Assembly: GCF_000285515.1 (NCBI RefSeq)
Contig: NZ_HE610957.1
Location: 656,858-720,857, forward strand
Source: Paenibacillus senegalensis JC66
GTDB lineage: Bacteria > Bacillota > Bacilli > Paenibacillales > NBRC-103111
Direction of reading: 5' to 3'
DNA: 64,000 nucleotides
Shown here: positions 55,051 to 64,000 of the stretch, piece by piece
Layout of the letters: each line of letters begins with the position of its first letter
Numbering within the stretch: the first letter of the stretch is position 1
Position numbers and translations under genes: made by a program
The notes under the pieces: model-generated
What the model saw: only the letters and a program-made list of their open reading frames with translations
Databases searched by the model: none
What the model was told of the DNA's origin: nothing

Positions 55051-55845
55051 TTAGTATGGGATAAGAGAAAACAGATAAACGAACGGGAATACGATTAACC
55101 AACTATCGGTCCGGTCCAGCACTCCGCCGTGACCGGGCAGCAGCTGGCCAGTATCTTTAATATTCTTAACTCGTTTGTATGCGGATTGGATCAAATCGCC
55201 CGCTTGTCCAACTACGGAAATCACGGCTCCCAGCAGAATTGCATAGCCGGCAGAGAGCAATTCCGGATTGTAAATGGCAAATCCAATAGCAGCTATGATG
55301 GAAAGAGCGATCCCGCCGATGGCTCCCTCCACCGTTTTGTTAGGACTGATCTGCGGCCAAAGCTTGCGCCGGCCGAAAATACGTCCCGAAAAATAAGCCC
55401 CGGAATCCGCTGCCCAAATACAAACAAAAATCAATAATGTCCAGTATAATCCTTCCTCCACATTCCTCGAGAAAATCATATAGTGGAAGCCGAAGCCAAT
55501 ATAAATGAGCCCAATGAATGTAAAAGCGGCATGTTCAATCGTTGTGCGGTTTTTGGAAACAACGGTATAAACTAATAATAGCAGAAGCAGAGTCCACACA
55601 AGGACAGAAAAATTGGCGCTAAGTCGGGTTTCCCCTATATTCCATACGAAAACGTAGAGCAGTAAAAAAATTCGCCCTGTCCACATCAACAGACGTACTT
55701 TTGTTAATTTGAACATACGCATGAATTCCTCAAAGCCAATCCAGGCCATGACTGTAATGGTTACGGCAAACCAGTATCTTCCCAACGTGAGCATTGCCAG
55801 AAATAAGGCCCCTGCGACAACACCCGTCAACAGTCTTTTTTTCAT
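55051..55845 (-). CDS. cdsA: Phosphatidate cytidylyltransferase
   Basis: Multi-span membrane enzyme that makes CDP-diacylglycerol, the precursor used by PgsA at 12.1 kb. 264 aa. About seven or eight hydrophobic helices are visible. The C-terminal signature [20 protein letters not shown] continues to GVLDRTDS, with the metal-binding Asp residues. It starts at ATG 55845, 22 bp after the uppS stop, and precedes dxr by 14 bp. Confidence 0.95.
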   Translation of the reverse strand: MKKRLLTGVVAGALFLAMLTLGRYWFAVTITVMAWIGFEEFMRMFKLTKVRLLMWTGRIFLLLYVFVWNIGETRLSANFSVLVWTLLLLLLVYTVVSKNRTTIEHAAFTFIGLIYIGFGFHYMIFSRNVEEGLYWTLLIFVCIWAADSGAYFSGRIFGRRKLWPQISPNKTVEGAIGGIALSIIAAIGFAIYNPELLSAGYAILLGAVISVVGQAGDLIQSAYKRVKNIKDTGQLLPGHGGVLDRTDSWLIVFPFVYLFSLIPY

Positions 55846-55867
55846 AGCTCATCCCCCAGCCCTTTAA

Positions 55868-56632
55868 CTACAATCCCCCATATCTGCGAATTCGCTGCTG
55901 ATATTCATATATTGCTTCATAAAAATGGCCTTCCGTAAATTCCGGCCAATACAAATCTGTAAAAAACAGTTCCGTATACGCCAGCTGCCACAGCATAAAA
56001 TTACTGATTCTCAGCTCACCGCTTGTGCGAATGAGCAAATCGGGATCAGGAAGATCGGAGGTTTTAAGCCGTTTGGCATATTCCTGCTCATCAATTTGTT
56101 CGGGGTCAAGCACTCCTTGTTTGACGTCGCGGGCGATTCCGCGGAGCGCTTCCGTCATTTCTTTACGACTCCCATAGTTAAAGGCAAAATTCAAAATGAG
56201 ACCTGTATTATGACGTGTCCGTTCGATGGCGTTCTCAACCGCTTCCAGCGTGTGCGGAGGAACGCCTTCTTTCCAGCCAGTCATCCGAATATGCACATTT
56301 TTTTGCACCAGTTCCTCGATCTCAAGCGGGAAAAATTCGACAGGAAGTCCCATGATATAATCGACTTCATCCTTTGGCCTCTTCCAATTTTCAGTAGAAA
56401 AAGCATACAACGTCAATATCTTAATTCCAAGTTCGTCGGCAGCAATTGTAATTTTCTTGACATTCTTCATTCCGGAATGATGCCCGGCGACTCTTGGCAA
56501 CCCCCGTTTACTGGCCCATCTGCCATTGCCATCCATAATGACAGCAACATGCTGAGGGATTTGACCGTGCATCAACTGCTCTGGACTGTCAATCCGTTTT
56601 TTTCTGCCAAACCAAGTTTTCTTCAGTGACAT
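55868..56632 (-). CDS. uppS: Isoprenyl transferase, undecaprenyl diphosphate synthase
   Basis: Cis-prenyltransferase, 254 aa, that makes the cell-wall lipid carrier. Catalytic and binding motifs are HVAVIMDGNGRWASKRG, LYAFSTENWKRPKDEV, LNFAFNYGSRKE, and the C-terminal RTSGELRISNFMLWQL and FTDLYWPEF. The start ATG 56632 has GGAGG 8 nt upstream, so the upstream in-frame codons at 56647 are not used. It comes after frr and its terminator, before cdsA. Confidence 0.96.
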   Translation of the reverse strand: MSLKKTWFGRKKRIDSPEQLMHGQIPQHVAVIMDGNGRWASKRGLPRVAGHHSGMKNVKKITIAADELGIKILTLYAFSTENWKRPKDEVDYIMGLPVEFFPLEIEELVQKNVHIRMTGWKEGVPPHTLEAVENAIERTRHNTGLILNFAFNYGSRKEMTEALRGIARDVKQGVLDPEQIDEQEYAKRLKTSDLPDPDLLIRTSGELRISNFMLWQLAYTELFFTDLYWPEFTEGHFYEAIYEYQQRIRRYGGL

Positions 56633-56663
56633 GCTTATTTCCTCCATAAAGGATTAGAAAACC

Positions 56664-56696
56664 GTAAAAACCAAAAGCCCCCTCCACCAAGGGGGT
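56664..56696 (-). terminator. Intrinsic terminator after frr
   Basis: CCCCCT/AGGGGG stem with a 6-nt loop and a TTTTGGTTTTT tract in minus reading, 15 bp past the frr stop. Some read-through into uppS is likely. Confidence 0.8.
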
Positions 56697-56710
56697 ACAT
56701 GGACAGTCGG

Positions 56711-57265
56711 TTACACTTCGGTTATATCTTTTTCTTTCACAGCTAAAATCTTATCGACTTCAGCTACATACTTGTCAGTCAGCTTTTGAATATCATCCTG
56801 ATGCCGGCGGGATTCATCCTCAGAAATATCTGTTTTCTCTCTTTTTTTGATCTCATCATTAGCATCTCTGCGTATATTTCTGATCGCAACCTTTGCTTCT
56901 TCGCCGTATTTACGGGTCATTTTCACCAGGTCCGCTCTTCTTTCTTCAGTCAAAGCAGGAAGCACAATCCGAATAGCGCTGCCGTCATTAGAAGGAGTTA
57001 ACCCGAGCTCCGATTTCATGATCGCTTTCTCAATAGCGCCTATCGAGCTTTTGTCCCATGGCTGAATGTACAGGGAACGGGCATCCGGAGTTGTAATGTT
57101 AGCCAGCTGGTTGACCGGCGTCATCGTTCCGTAGTATTCCACCAGCACGCGGTCGAGAAGAGCCGGGGTAGCCCGCCCTGCACGCAGGGAAGCCAGCTCC
57201 TTTTGCAGCGCAGCAATCGCTTTTTCCATGCGGTCTTCCGCATTTTTTTTGATCGTCTGAGGCAT
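56711..57265 (-). CDS. frr: Ribosome recycling factor
   Basis: Releases ribosomes after termination together with EF-G. 184 aa, normal length. Sequence features are [59 protein letters not shown] and the long C-terminal helices ending [16 protein letters not shown] 57265 is 10 nt from AAGGA. The in-frame GTG at 57274 overlaps the pyrH stop. It is co-transcribed with pyrH. Confidence 0.97.
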   Translation of the reverse strand: MPQTIKKNAEDRMEKAIAALQKELASLRAGRATPALLDRVLVEYYGTMTPVNQLANITTPDARSLYIQPWDKSSIGAIEKAIMKSELGLTPSNDGSAIRIVLPALTEERRADLVKMTRKYGEEAKVAIRNIRRDANDEIKKREKTDISEDESRRHQDDIQKLTDKYVAEVDKILAVKEKDITEV

Positions 57266-57266
57266 G

Positions 57267-58031
<765 letters not shown>

Positions 58032-58088
58032 TTAGCTCCGGCGCGCCGGTCCCAGCCTTAGCTGGAACCAGCGACTGTCCGGAAAGCT

Positions 58089-58117
58089 TAAAAAAGAAGG
58101 AACACGAGTGGTGTTCC
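58089..58117 (-). terminator. Intrinsic terminator after tsf
   Basis: GGAACAC/GTGTTCC stem with a 5-nt loop, followed in minus reading by TTCTTTTTT. It lies 19 bp past the tsf stop. Confidence 0.85.
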
Positions 58118-58135
58118 GACAATTGAAGCCAATCA

Positions 58136-58789
58136 CTATTGCAATTTCGCTTGGGACATAACTTCTTCCACGAAGTTATCTTGTTTCTTCTCGAGCCCTT
58201 CACCCAGTTCAAAACGAGCAAAGCGGCGGATCGAAATGTTCTCGCCAATTTTGCTGATTTTTTCGTTCAACAGAGCGGAAACGGTTTTGTCCGGGTCTTT
58301 AATAAAGGATTGCTCAAGCAAACAAAACTCTTCGTAATATTTGTTGATGCGGCCTTCCACCATACGGTCTACGATGTTTTCAGGTTTTCCTTCGTTCAAA
58401 GCCTGGGTTCTCAAAATTTCTTTTTCTTTAGCGATTACTTCTTGTGGTACTTCTTCGCGGCTAACGTATTTAGGGTTTGCTGCAGCGATTTGCATAGCTA
58501 CGTCTTTAACAAAGTCTTTGAAGTCATCCGTGTTAGCCACAAAATCTGTTTCGCAGTTTACTTCGACCAGAACGCCTACGCGTCCACCAGCATGAATATA
58601 AGATTGAACCGAGCCTTCGGTAGCAGCCCGCCCTGCTTTGTTCGCAGCAGCAGCCAAGCCTTTTTCCCGAAGAATCTGGGAAGCTTTTGTAATATCACCG
58701 TTAGCCTCTTCCAAAGCTTTCTTGCAATCGAGCATTCCCGCCCCTGTTTTTTCACGCAGTTCTTTAACCATTGCTGCCGTTACGGCCAT
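58136..58789 (-). CDS. tsf: Elongation factor Ts
   Basis: GDP-exchange factor for EF-Tu, 217 aa, the short Firmicute form. Sequence features are [39 protein letters not shown], and [18 protein letters not shown], where the Asp-Phe pair inserts in EF-Tu. The C-terminal [20 protein letters not shown] is typical. ATG 58789 follows GGAGG. It follows rpsB after a terminator. Confidence 0.97.
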   Translation of the reverse strand: MAVTAAMVKELREKTGAGMLDCKKALEEANGDITKASQILREKGLAAAANKAGRAATEGSVQSYIHAGGRVGVLVEVNCETDFVANTDDFKDFVKDVAMQIAAANPKYVSREEVPQEVIAKEKEILRTQALNEGKPENIVDRMVEGRINKYYEEFCLLEQSFIKDPDKTVSALLNEKISKIGENISIRRFARFELGEGLEKKQDNFVEEVMSQAKLQ

Positions 58790-58911
58790 ATCATTTCCTC
58801 CTATTCAATATTAAGAGCTTCGATTAAATTCCATTAGCCAGGCCCGCGCCCATATGTATGGAAGCCAAGATGCCGGCCGTGGTCAAGCATCTGTTTTTAG
58901 GTTTTGTGGTG

Positions 58912-58959
58912 AAAAAAAGGGCGGCGATAGGTTCTTACACCTTCAACCCACCCTTTTTC
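58912..58959 (-). terminator. Intrinsic terminator after rpsB
   Basis: AAAAAGGGTGG-type arm (58948-58959) pairing with the CCGCCCTTTTTTT arm (58912-58923), loop of about 24 nt, T-run in minus reading. It could act as an attenuator between rpsB and tsf. Confidence 0.75.
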
Positions 58960-58972
58960 AATTTGTATTAGA

Positions 58973-59671
58973 TTATGCAGTCGTTTGCTCGCCTTGGTTA
59001 GCCTCGATAATGGCTTCGGCCATTTTTGCAGTAAGCAGCTTAACCGCACGGATAGCATCATCATTACCAGGAATGACATAATCGATTTCATCCGGGTCGC
59101 AGTTCGTATCGACAATTCCCACGATCGGGATTCCCAGCTTGCGGGCTTCCGCAACAGCAATCCGCTCCTTGCGAGGGTCGATTACGAACAGGGCGCTAGG
59201 CAGCCCTTTCATATGTTTGATTCCGCCCAAGAACTTTTCAAGACGCTCTTTCTCTTTGCGGAGCAAGATAACTTCTTTTTTAGGAAGCACTTCAAAAGTG
59301 CCGTCTTCTTCCCATTTTTCCAGCTCGTGCAAGCGGTCAATCCGCTTCTGGATAGTTTGGAAATTCGTTAATGTTCCACCCAACCAGCGTTGGTTAATGT
59401 AGAACATGCCGCAGCGCTCAGCCTCTTCCTTAACCGAGTCTTGAGCTTGTTTCTTTGTTCCCACAAACATGAAGGTACCGCCTTCAGCAGCAACAGACTT
59501 CACAAAGTTGTAAGCCTCTTCTACCTTCTTAACTGTTTTTTGCAGGTCGATAATGTAAATTCCGTTTCTTTCCGTGAAGATGTATTTGTCCATTTTCGGG
59601 TTCCAGCGACGTGTTTGGTGACCAAAGTGAACACCCGCCTCCAGAAGCTGTTTCATGGAGATAACTGCCAT
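58973..59671 (-). CDS. rpsB: 30S ribosomal protein S2
   Basis: Small-subunit protein of 232 aa. Family features are [60 protein letters not shown] and [20 protein letters not shown]. The start ATG 59671 has GGAGGTG at 7 nt. The GTG at 59677 lies in that site. It has its own promoter (59804-59832) and a leader of about 125 nt that may allow autoregulation, as S2 does in other bacteria. Confidence 0.98.
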   Translation of the reverse strand: MAVISMKQLLEAGVHFGHQTRRWNPKMDKYIFTERNGIYIIDLQKTVKKVEEAYNFVKSVAAEGGTFMFVGTKKQAQDSVKEEAERCGMFYINQRWLGGTLTNFQTIQKRIDRLHELEKWEEDGTFEVLPKKEVILLRKEKERLEKFLGGIKHMKGLPSALFVIDPRKERIAVAEARKLGIPIVGIVDTNCDPDEIDYVIPGNDDAIRAVKLLTAKMAEAIIEANQGEQTTA

Positions 59672-59797
59672 CTTCACACACCTCCTCTAAAATGGTTTTT
59701 GGTAAAGCCCTCCGCCCGGGTCGTCTCCGGACAAGACTCCTTCTACTGAAAGAGCACCCTTAACCGGATCACCAGACGTGTGTTCTTTTTAACACCG
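59672..59797 (-). other. Leader of rpsB
   Basis: About 125 nt from the predicted start of transcription to the rpsB start. It contains GTCC/GGAC and GGGC-rich pairing segments (about 59710-59745) but no fold that I can name. It could be an S2 autoregulatory leader. Confidence 0.35.
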
Positions 59798-59803
59798 TCA
59801 ATA

Positions 59804-59832
59804 AATATACCATAATCGATTAGGCTATGCAA
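59804..59832 (-). promoter_or_regulatory. SigA-type promoter for rpsB-tsf
   Basis: TTGCAT (59827-59832) and TATATT (59804-59809) in minus reading with exact 17-nt spacing, the best SigA match in this part of the window. Confidence 0.7.
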
Positions 59833-59963
59833 CTGAATCCGGCGTCCTTTTTTCGCGCCGCAAAACGCTGGTTTAAGCCTTTTAGCTAATCATTTCTTAA
59901 ACGGTATTTCCTTATTCAGAAGAAAACAAAGGCAGGTTTGTCGTATTCGGACAAATCTGCCTG

Positions 59964-60530
59964 TCAGGGAAACGTAATTAGATCGATAATGGTGTCGATA
60001 TCTTCTCCTTGCGCAATGTCATACGTCCCAGTACGTATGTTGGGGGTTAACCGCCGATCCTTCATCCTTTGTTCGAACAGATCGCGATCCGCAATAATAT
60101 CAAGTTCGAATAATAAATCCGCTACTTCAGAAGCTAAAACTCCACTGCGGATGCCAACTTGAACGATGGCCGGCTCCGCTGCTTCGCGCGCAGGATCAGG
60201 CTGGTTTTCTGTGGATGGGTCAGATTCTCCGCTCTCCGTCTGTGCAGCCATCTCTTCCTTGTACGCTTTTATCGCCGCTTCGATCTCCGCGTCCAGTTCA
60301 GATTGGGAATATGACACCGTATCCGACGGCTGAAGAGTGTAGCCTGCTTGCTCCGCATAAGCCCGCCACGTTTCCTCATTCCAGCTCTGAATCTCAGACA
60401 GTAGATCTGGTGCCGTATTTTCCTGCTGCCGCAGGCTATTCGCGGCCGTCATCAGCTGCAGCAGCAGCGCACCGGCGATTATTCCACTGCCCAGTCCCGT
60501 CCAAAAGAAACGCTGTTTCCATATGCTCAT
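59964..60530 (-). CDS. Membrane-anchored protein with MltG/YceG-like N-terminal domain motif
   Basis: 188 aa, function unknown. An N-terminal transmembrane helix (FFWTGLGSGIIAGALLLQLM) is followed by an acidic linker with several Glu/Asp/Pro residues. The last about 65 residues (VQVGIRSGVLASEVADLLFE, ADRDLFEQRM, IRTGTYDIAQGEDIDTII) resemble the LysM-like segment at the start of MltG endolytic transglycosylases. The catalytic YceG domain itself is absent, so this is not an enzyme of that type. The ATG overlaps the preceding SwrB-like gene by 4 bp (ATGA). It might bind peptidoglycan, which is inference. Confidence 0.8.
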   Translation of the reverse strand: MSIWKQRFFWTGLGSGIIAGALLLQLMTAANSLRQQENTAPDLLSEIQSWNEETWRAYAEQAGYTLQPSDTVSYSQSELDAEIEAAIKAYKEEMAAQTESGESDPSTENQPDPAREAAEPAIVQVGIRSGVLASEVADLLFELDIIADRDLFEQRMKDRRLTPNIRTGTYDIAQGEDIDTIIDLITFP

Positions 60531-61108
60531 GATGCGCTTTCCTCCCGTTTGGCCAACTGGATGATAAGGTCCACTTCCCCTTTATTCATGCCCAGCTTTC
60601 GAGCAATATTCTCCACGGATTTTCCTTGTTCCCTCAACGCAAACAGCTCGGCATATCTTGTTCGAATAGCGTCAGGCTGTTTATCCTCTGCTCCAGAACC
60701 GGCAGCGTCTGCAGCGTGTATCACCATACCGGATGAGTTAGGGTCAGCATTTCCCGGAGCAGGGGTCTCACGTGCGAGCATGGCCGGACTGGCGATGCCT
60801 TCAGGGGTGTCCATTCGGCCCGTCAAATACTCCACTTTGCTTTCAAGCTTTGCATGGGAGGCCTGCAGCTGCTCCAATTTCAGCTGAAGATCGCGAATAT
60901 GCTGCTGCTGTTCACTTTTAGTCCCGGCAATCGTTTGCAGCAGCTTTTCATTGTCCTGTTCCATTTCTGCTGCAAACAGAGTCAAGGTTTCCTCAATTTC
61001 CTTCGGCAGAGACTCTTGCTGGCCCGAACCGGTCTGCTGCGGCAATGATCGGGCCATAACGATGATGGCGATGCCAACCAATACGAGATAGATCCAAGGC
61101 TGATCCAT
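60527..61108 (-). CDS. SwrB/YlxL-like membrane protein (DUF6115-type C-terminus)
   Basis: 193 aa. It has an N-terminal transmembrane helix (WIYLVLVGIAIIVMARSL), then a coiled-coil region (HIRDLQLKLEQLQASHAKLE). The C-terminal helix-turn-helix-like motif is RYAELFALREQGKSVENIAR followed by KLGMNKGEVDLIIQLAKR. It sits between sigD and rpsB, where B. subtilis has swrB (ylxL), which helps assemble the flagellar export apparatus. Similarity is mainly in the helix-turn-helix tail and overall layout. The start ATG 61108 follows AAAGGTGAAATT; an in-frame start at 61162 is less likely. Confidence 0.82.
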   Translation of the reverse strand: MDQPWIYLVLVGIAIIVMARSLPQQTGSGQQESLPKEIEETLTLFAAEMEQDNEKLLQTIAGTKSEQQQHIRDLQLKLEQLQASHAKLESKVEYLTGRMDTPEGIASPAMLARETPAPGNADPNSSGMVIHAADAAGSGAEDKQPDAIRTRYAELFALREQGKSVENIARKLGMNKGEVDLIIQLAKREESAS

Positions 61109-61161
61109 AATTTCACCTTTCTCAAGCTGCTTTTTTTCGGATAAGGAAGAAATGAAACCCA

Positions 61162-61485
61162 TTATAATTGAACATCAATGTAACGGCCCTTGGCCGGGGG
61201 ATGGGCAGGACGCTGACTGGCTTCAGATGAACTGGCCAGCTTTGCTTGGTTTTTCCCGTGCTCGGCTGTTTTTCTCTTCTTTCGATGTTCCTGGTTACGG
61301 TTATCCGCTTCCTTAGATCGAGCAGCCTGTGTTGTTTTGTGCCTTTCTGCTTGAGCCAGCCGAGCCGTCTGATCGGCGAGCTGCGCTTGCTCCATAATCG
61401 GCCTCTGCTGCAATTCCCGCTGCTGCTGACCAGCATCATGATTTCTGTGCAATGCTTGCTGCATATCTATTGAATGAAAGCCCAT
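61162..61485 (-). CDS. Small Gln/Arg/Lys-rich protein of unknown function
   Basis: 107-aa hydrophilic protein that I do not recognise. It begins MGFHSIDMQQALHRNHDA and is rich in Gln, Ala, Arg and Lys in the middle (QQQRELQQRPIMEQAQLADQ), suggesting a helical or coiled-coil shape, and ends GRYIDVQL. ATG 61485 follows GGAGG at 8 nt. No signal peptide or membrane segment is present. It lies between the FapA-like and SwrB-like genes of the motility block. Similar small genes occur at this position in related genomes by my recollection, so it is likely real. Confidence 0.7.
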   Translation of the reverse strand: MGFHSIDMQQALHRNHDAGQQQRELQQRPIMEQAQLADQTARLAQAERHKTTQAARSKEADNRNQEHRKKRKTAEHGKNQAKLASSSEASQRPAHPPAKGRYIDVQL

Positions 61486-61521
61486 ATCTTTCGCCTCCTG
61501 CAGAAAAGAATAGCTCCGCAA

Positions 61522-62931
61522 TCAGGGATAAAGAGGAAACATAGCGACATCTCCGCCTTCAATGCGAAAATATACCTTCTGCAGCGGGTCTTTGATCATT
61601 CTGTGGTATCGTCCCAGCACTAGCTGGGTTCCCCCGTAAATAGTGGAATTGACCTCTACTCGTGCCTTATCCGTGTCTTCCAGCGATTTTTCAAGCTGCA
61701 GAATTCGTTCACGTATTTGCTCCTGCTCATCCAAGGATTGTTTCTTAGTATGATTAAGCTTTATGCGCATGGCCAGTTTGTCGGACGACAGATTGCCTGA
61801 CAAGGCAACCTGGTCGAGAAGGTTTAACGCTTTTTCTGTTTTTTGCAAATGGTCAGCCAAGCTTCTGTTTTTCACTTTTAAATTGGCAAGCTCAGAGCGA
61901 AGCTCGGGCAGCACGCCAACTTCTATAATGGTCCCGGTCGATATGGCATTGCCAATAATTCTTGCGGCAACACTTTCACGCGCTTGAATTTTCCCGCCGA
62001 CAATCAGCCCCTTTGACTGGACGCAGACCACTCGCCGCCCCGCCTTCACCGTGGAATGCATGATGCTTTGCGAGATCACAACATCCTCACCTGCATCCAG
62101 ATGCCCTTCCTGGACAAATGCGCAGCGAATGGAGCCGCCGGCCCGGACCACTCCCTTGTTATGGCCCAGCACTCCACCCTGAATCACAATGGAGCCGCCG
62201 GCTTCAAGCTCAGCGCCTTCTACTCCGCCTGTGATCCGGATATCACCGGCAGCCTTCACTTTAAACCCGGTAAGCACGTTCCCGCGGATCACGATAGTGC
62301 CTACGAAATCAAGATTTCCAATACTGTAATCCACATCGCCGTTCACTTCAAATATTGGGAACACATTGATTTTGCCATTGTCTGTAATGCTGACAACCCC
62401 ATCAATTAACGAATATAGATTCAAATTTTCCTCATCGGCCACCACATTCTTGCCAACCTTGAAGCGTACGTCCTTCCCGTTCTTTGCTTGAATTTTGTCT
62501 CCAGTCACCGTTTTTCCCGGAACACCCGCAGTCGGCGGGATCCTGAAGGCAAGCCGCTCTCCCTTTTTGACGTTAGTCATGGTATTGACTTCTCTATAAT
62601 CAACCTTTCCATCCTCCCGCTCCACAGGTTTGCGATTGTTAACAGTTTGGACCGTAGTCTTTACCGTACCGTCTGTTCCCGGTTGCGGCTTCTCGCCAAA
62701 AGCAACAGGAACTTTGGAGGATAGAAATGACCTGGGATCGGCAGCTATGCGGGCGAGCTGCTCAAAATCGATACCATATACGACCGACTTGCTGCGCAGA
62801 AGCGCTTCCAGCTGATCAACACTGCACTCCAAGGTTTCCTCACATCGAGTGAAATCCATGTACGCTTCCAGCTTGTCTGAAGAGATAGATACTTCGATAC
62901 GCCATGGAGTACCATCGAAAGATGAGTTCAT
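61522..62931 (-). CDS. DUF342/FapA family protein
   Basis: 469 aa of the DUF342 (FapA) family, which has a beta-helix-like core of repeated Gly/Val turns. The repeats GNVLTGFKVKAAGDIRITGG, GVEGAELEAGGSIVIQGG and GHNKGVVRAGGSIRCAF are visible between about residues 215 and 345. A C-terminal coiled coil (NLKVKNRSLADHLQKTEKAL, about 355-425) follows. Members are linked to flagellar or cell-surface control in several bacteria, but no enzyme activity is known. ATG 62931 follows AAGGGATGAG. It lies directly after sigD. Confidence 0.88.
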   Translation of the reverse strand: MNSSFDGTPWRIEVSISSDKLEAYMDFTRCEETLECSVDQLEALLRSKSVVYGIDFEQLARIAADPRSFLSSKVPVAFGEKPQPGTDGTVKTTVQTVNNRKPVEREDGKVDYREVNTMTNVKKGERLAFRIPPTAGVPGKTVTGDKIQAKNGKDVRFKVGKNVVADEENLNLYSLIDGVVSITDNGKINVFPIFEVNGDVDYSIGNLDFVGTIVIRGNVLTGFKVKAAGDIRITGGVEGAELEAGGSIVIQGGVLGHNKGVVRAGGSIRCAFVQEGHLDAGEDVVISQSIMHSTVKAGRRVVCVQSKGLIVGGKIQARESVAARIIGNAISTGTIIEVGVLPELRSELANLKVKNRSLADHLQKTEKALNLLDQVALSGNLSSDKLAMRIKLNHTKKQSLDEQEQIRERILQLEKSLEDTDKARVEVNSTIYGGTQLVLGRYHRMIKDPLQKVYFRIEGGDVAMFPLYP

Positions 62932-62946
62932 ACGGCCTCATCCCTT

Positions 62947-63735
62947 CTATTCATTCAATAATTGCATTTTAAATCGTCCAAGAGAGCCTCTAAGCCGCAG
63001 TATGGCTTTGGAATGCAGCTGGGAAATTCTCGAAGGAGATAAAGACATCACTTCTGCAATCTCGCTTAATGAAAGGTCTTCATAATAAAACAACGAGACG
63101 ACTGTTCTTTCTTTCTCAGTCAACCGATCAATAGCTTTGGCAAGACTCTCTTTCAAAAAAATTTCGTTCACTTTATATTCAGGGTTTTTGCTCTTTTCAT
63201 CAATTAAAAGAGATAGTCTGGTCTCGGAGTCTTCTTCTTTAATTGGCTCGTCAATAGAACATAGAGTAGTCAGTGTAATATCCTGAAGCATCGTTTGGAA
63301 CTCATGCTCCGAAACTTGCAGATAACGGCTGATCTCTTCATCCGTCACCGACCGCAAATATTGCTGCTCCAGCTTCTGGTAAGCATCTTCAATCTTCTTT
63401 GCCTTCTCTCTAACCGATCGTGGAACCCAATCTCCCTGGCGCAGCCCGTCTATAATCGCACCCCGAATTCTCCAAGAGGCATAGGTTTCGAACTGAAGCC
63501 CTCGTAAATAGTCAAATTTATCGATCGCGTCCATTAATCCAAGTATTCCATGACTAGCCAAATCATCCTTGGTCACATTGTGCGGCATCCCGTTGGCCAA
63601 ACGGTTAGACACGTAATCTACCAGTGGAAGATAGTTCTCCAGCAGTTGTTTCCTCGCCTCGGGCGATTTCTCTTCCTTCCATTGTCTCCATGTTTCCATA
63701 TTGGATAAATGAGAAGCTTGTTTTTGAAGTGCCAT
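62947..63735 (-). CDS. sigD: Flagellar/chemotaxis sigma factor SigD (FliA)
   Basis: Sigma-28 type factor for late flagellar, chemotaxis and autolysin genes, 262 aa. Region 2 includes YLPLVDYVSNRLANGMPHNV and SHGILGLMDAIDKFD with FETYASWRIRGAIIDGLR. Region 3 has DEEISRYLQVS, and region 4 has LTEKERTVVSLFYYEDLSLS followed by EIAEVMSLSPSRISQLHSKA. ATG 63735 follows AAGGAAGGTG. It is 15 bp before the FapA-like gene and after an acidic protein tail. The position before rpsB equals B. subtilis. Confidence 0.96.
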   Translation of the reverse strand: MALQKQASHLSNMETWRQWKEEKSPEARKQLLENYLPLVDYVSNRLANGMPHNVTKDDLASHGILGLMDAIDKFDYLRGLQFETYASWRIRGAIIDGLRQGDWVPRSVREKAKKIEDAYQKLEQQYLRSVTDEEISRYLQVSEHEFQTMLQDITLTTLCSIDEPIKEEDSETRLSLLIDEKSKNPEYKVNEIFLKESLAKAIDRLTEKERTVVSLFYYEDLSLSEIAEVMSLSPSRISQLHSKAILRLRGSLGRFKMQLLNE

Positions 63736-63753
63736 GACTTGAATTCACCTTCC

Positions 63754-64000
63754 TTATTTTTCTGAAAGATGACGCAGCGCTTGTGCCATTTCTTCAGCAG
63801 AAGACTCCTTTTTGGTGGTCAGCTTCGGCGGGTCCAGCGGAGAGAAATCTCCTGATTCCTCCTGTCTGCCGGTTTCTATTGCCTGGCTTTCTTCGGAAAC
63901 ATGCTTGGAATCGCTTGTACTTGAATACGATTCGTCAGCCGGTGTTGTAAAATCAATCGCCTGGCCCTTTCCTGCAGAATCTTCAGCAGAGCCTGCCCGT
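63754..64000 (-). CDS. C-terminal end of an acidic, low-complexity protein (start outside window)
   Basis: The last 81 codons of a minus-strand frame, open at the window edge and ending with TAA at 63754-63756. The sequence is rich in Ser, Glu, Asp, Pro and Thr (for example FTTPADESYSSTS and FSPLDPPKLTTKKESSAEE) and ends ALRHLSEK. No domain is visible. It lies 18 bp upstream of sigD, so it is probably co-transcribed with it. I do not recognise it, and most of it is missing. Confidence 0.7.
   Translation of the reverse strand, partial: RAGSAEDSAGKGQAIDFTTPADESYSSTSDSKHVSEESQAIETGRQEESGDFSPLDPPKLTTKKESSAEEMAQALRHLSEK

Overview
The window is a contiguous piece of a low-to-mid GC, endospore-forming Firmicute chromosome, most likely Paenibacillus or a close relative. 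The evidence is gene content (spoVS, dipicolinate synthase, SleB, SpoIIIE/FtsK, PolC, RNase Y, RNase J, SigD) and gene order close to Bacillus subtilis, but with Paenibacillus-like differences: rimO and yajQ beside pgsA/rodZ, an nrnA-type DHH gene between rbfA and truB, and a short archaeal-type ProRS. Every supported gene lies on the minus strand, so the region reads right to left and is probably co-oriented with replication. No tRNA, rRNA, CRISPR array, prophage or insertion sequence was seen.

Layout in transcription order, from high to low coordinates. (1) 64.0-59.9 kb: end of the motility block, with the tail of an acidic protein, sigD, a DUF342/FapA-like gene, a small Gln/Arg-rich protein, a SwrB-like protein and a small MltG-like membrane protein. 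(2) 59.8-50.9 kb: rpsB-tsf-pyrH-frr-uppS-cdsA-dxr-rasP-proS, covering translation, cell-wall lipid carrier, phospholipid and isoprenoid synthesis. (3) 50.9-37.7 kb: polC, then rimP-nusA-ylxR-ylxQ-infB-rbfA-nrnA-truB-ribF, then rpsO and pnp. infB is split by a +1 frameshift. (4) 35.2-28.4 kb: ylxY-mlpA-dut, the dipicolinate synthase pair and dapG-dapA, with no asd between them. (5) 28.2-21.5 kb: rnjB, tepA-ylzJ, ftsK/spoIIIE and sleB. (6) 21.3-16.7 kb: ymfF-ymfH-ymfI-ymfJ-ymfK, which includes the genes linked to elongation factor P modification. (7) 16.5-9.3 kb: rodZ, yajQ, rimO-pgsA, cinA, recA, interrupted by several short tandem repeat arrays. (8) 9.2-1 kb: recX, rny, ymdB, spoVS, a dipeptidase, korA-korB and the truncated miaB.

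Functionally this is core-genome territory: translation and RNA decay machinery, envelope precursor synthesis, DNA replication and repair, and sporulation genes. Non-ATG starts are common: TTG for recA, ftsK, rnjB, rasP, pyrH, dut and infB, and an apparent ATT for ymdB. About 20 intrinsic terminators delimit the transcription units.

I did not find a convincing new multi-gene system. The points most worth a second look are the ATT start of ymdB, the infB frameshift, a cluster of four tandem repeat arrays in 2.2 kb (two of which contain the stop codon of the preceding gene), a perfect palindrome inside the probable SigH promoter of spoVS, a palindrome at the probable korA transcription start, and the uncharacterised proteins between sigD and rpsB.
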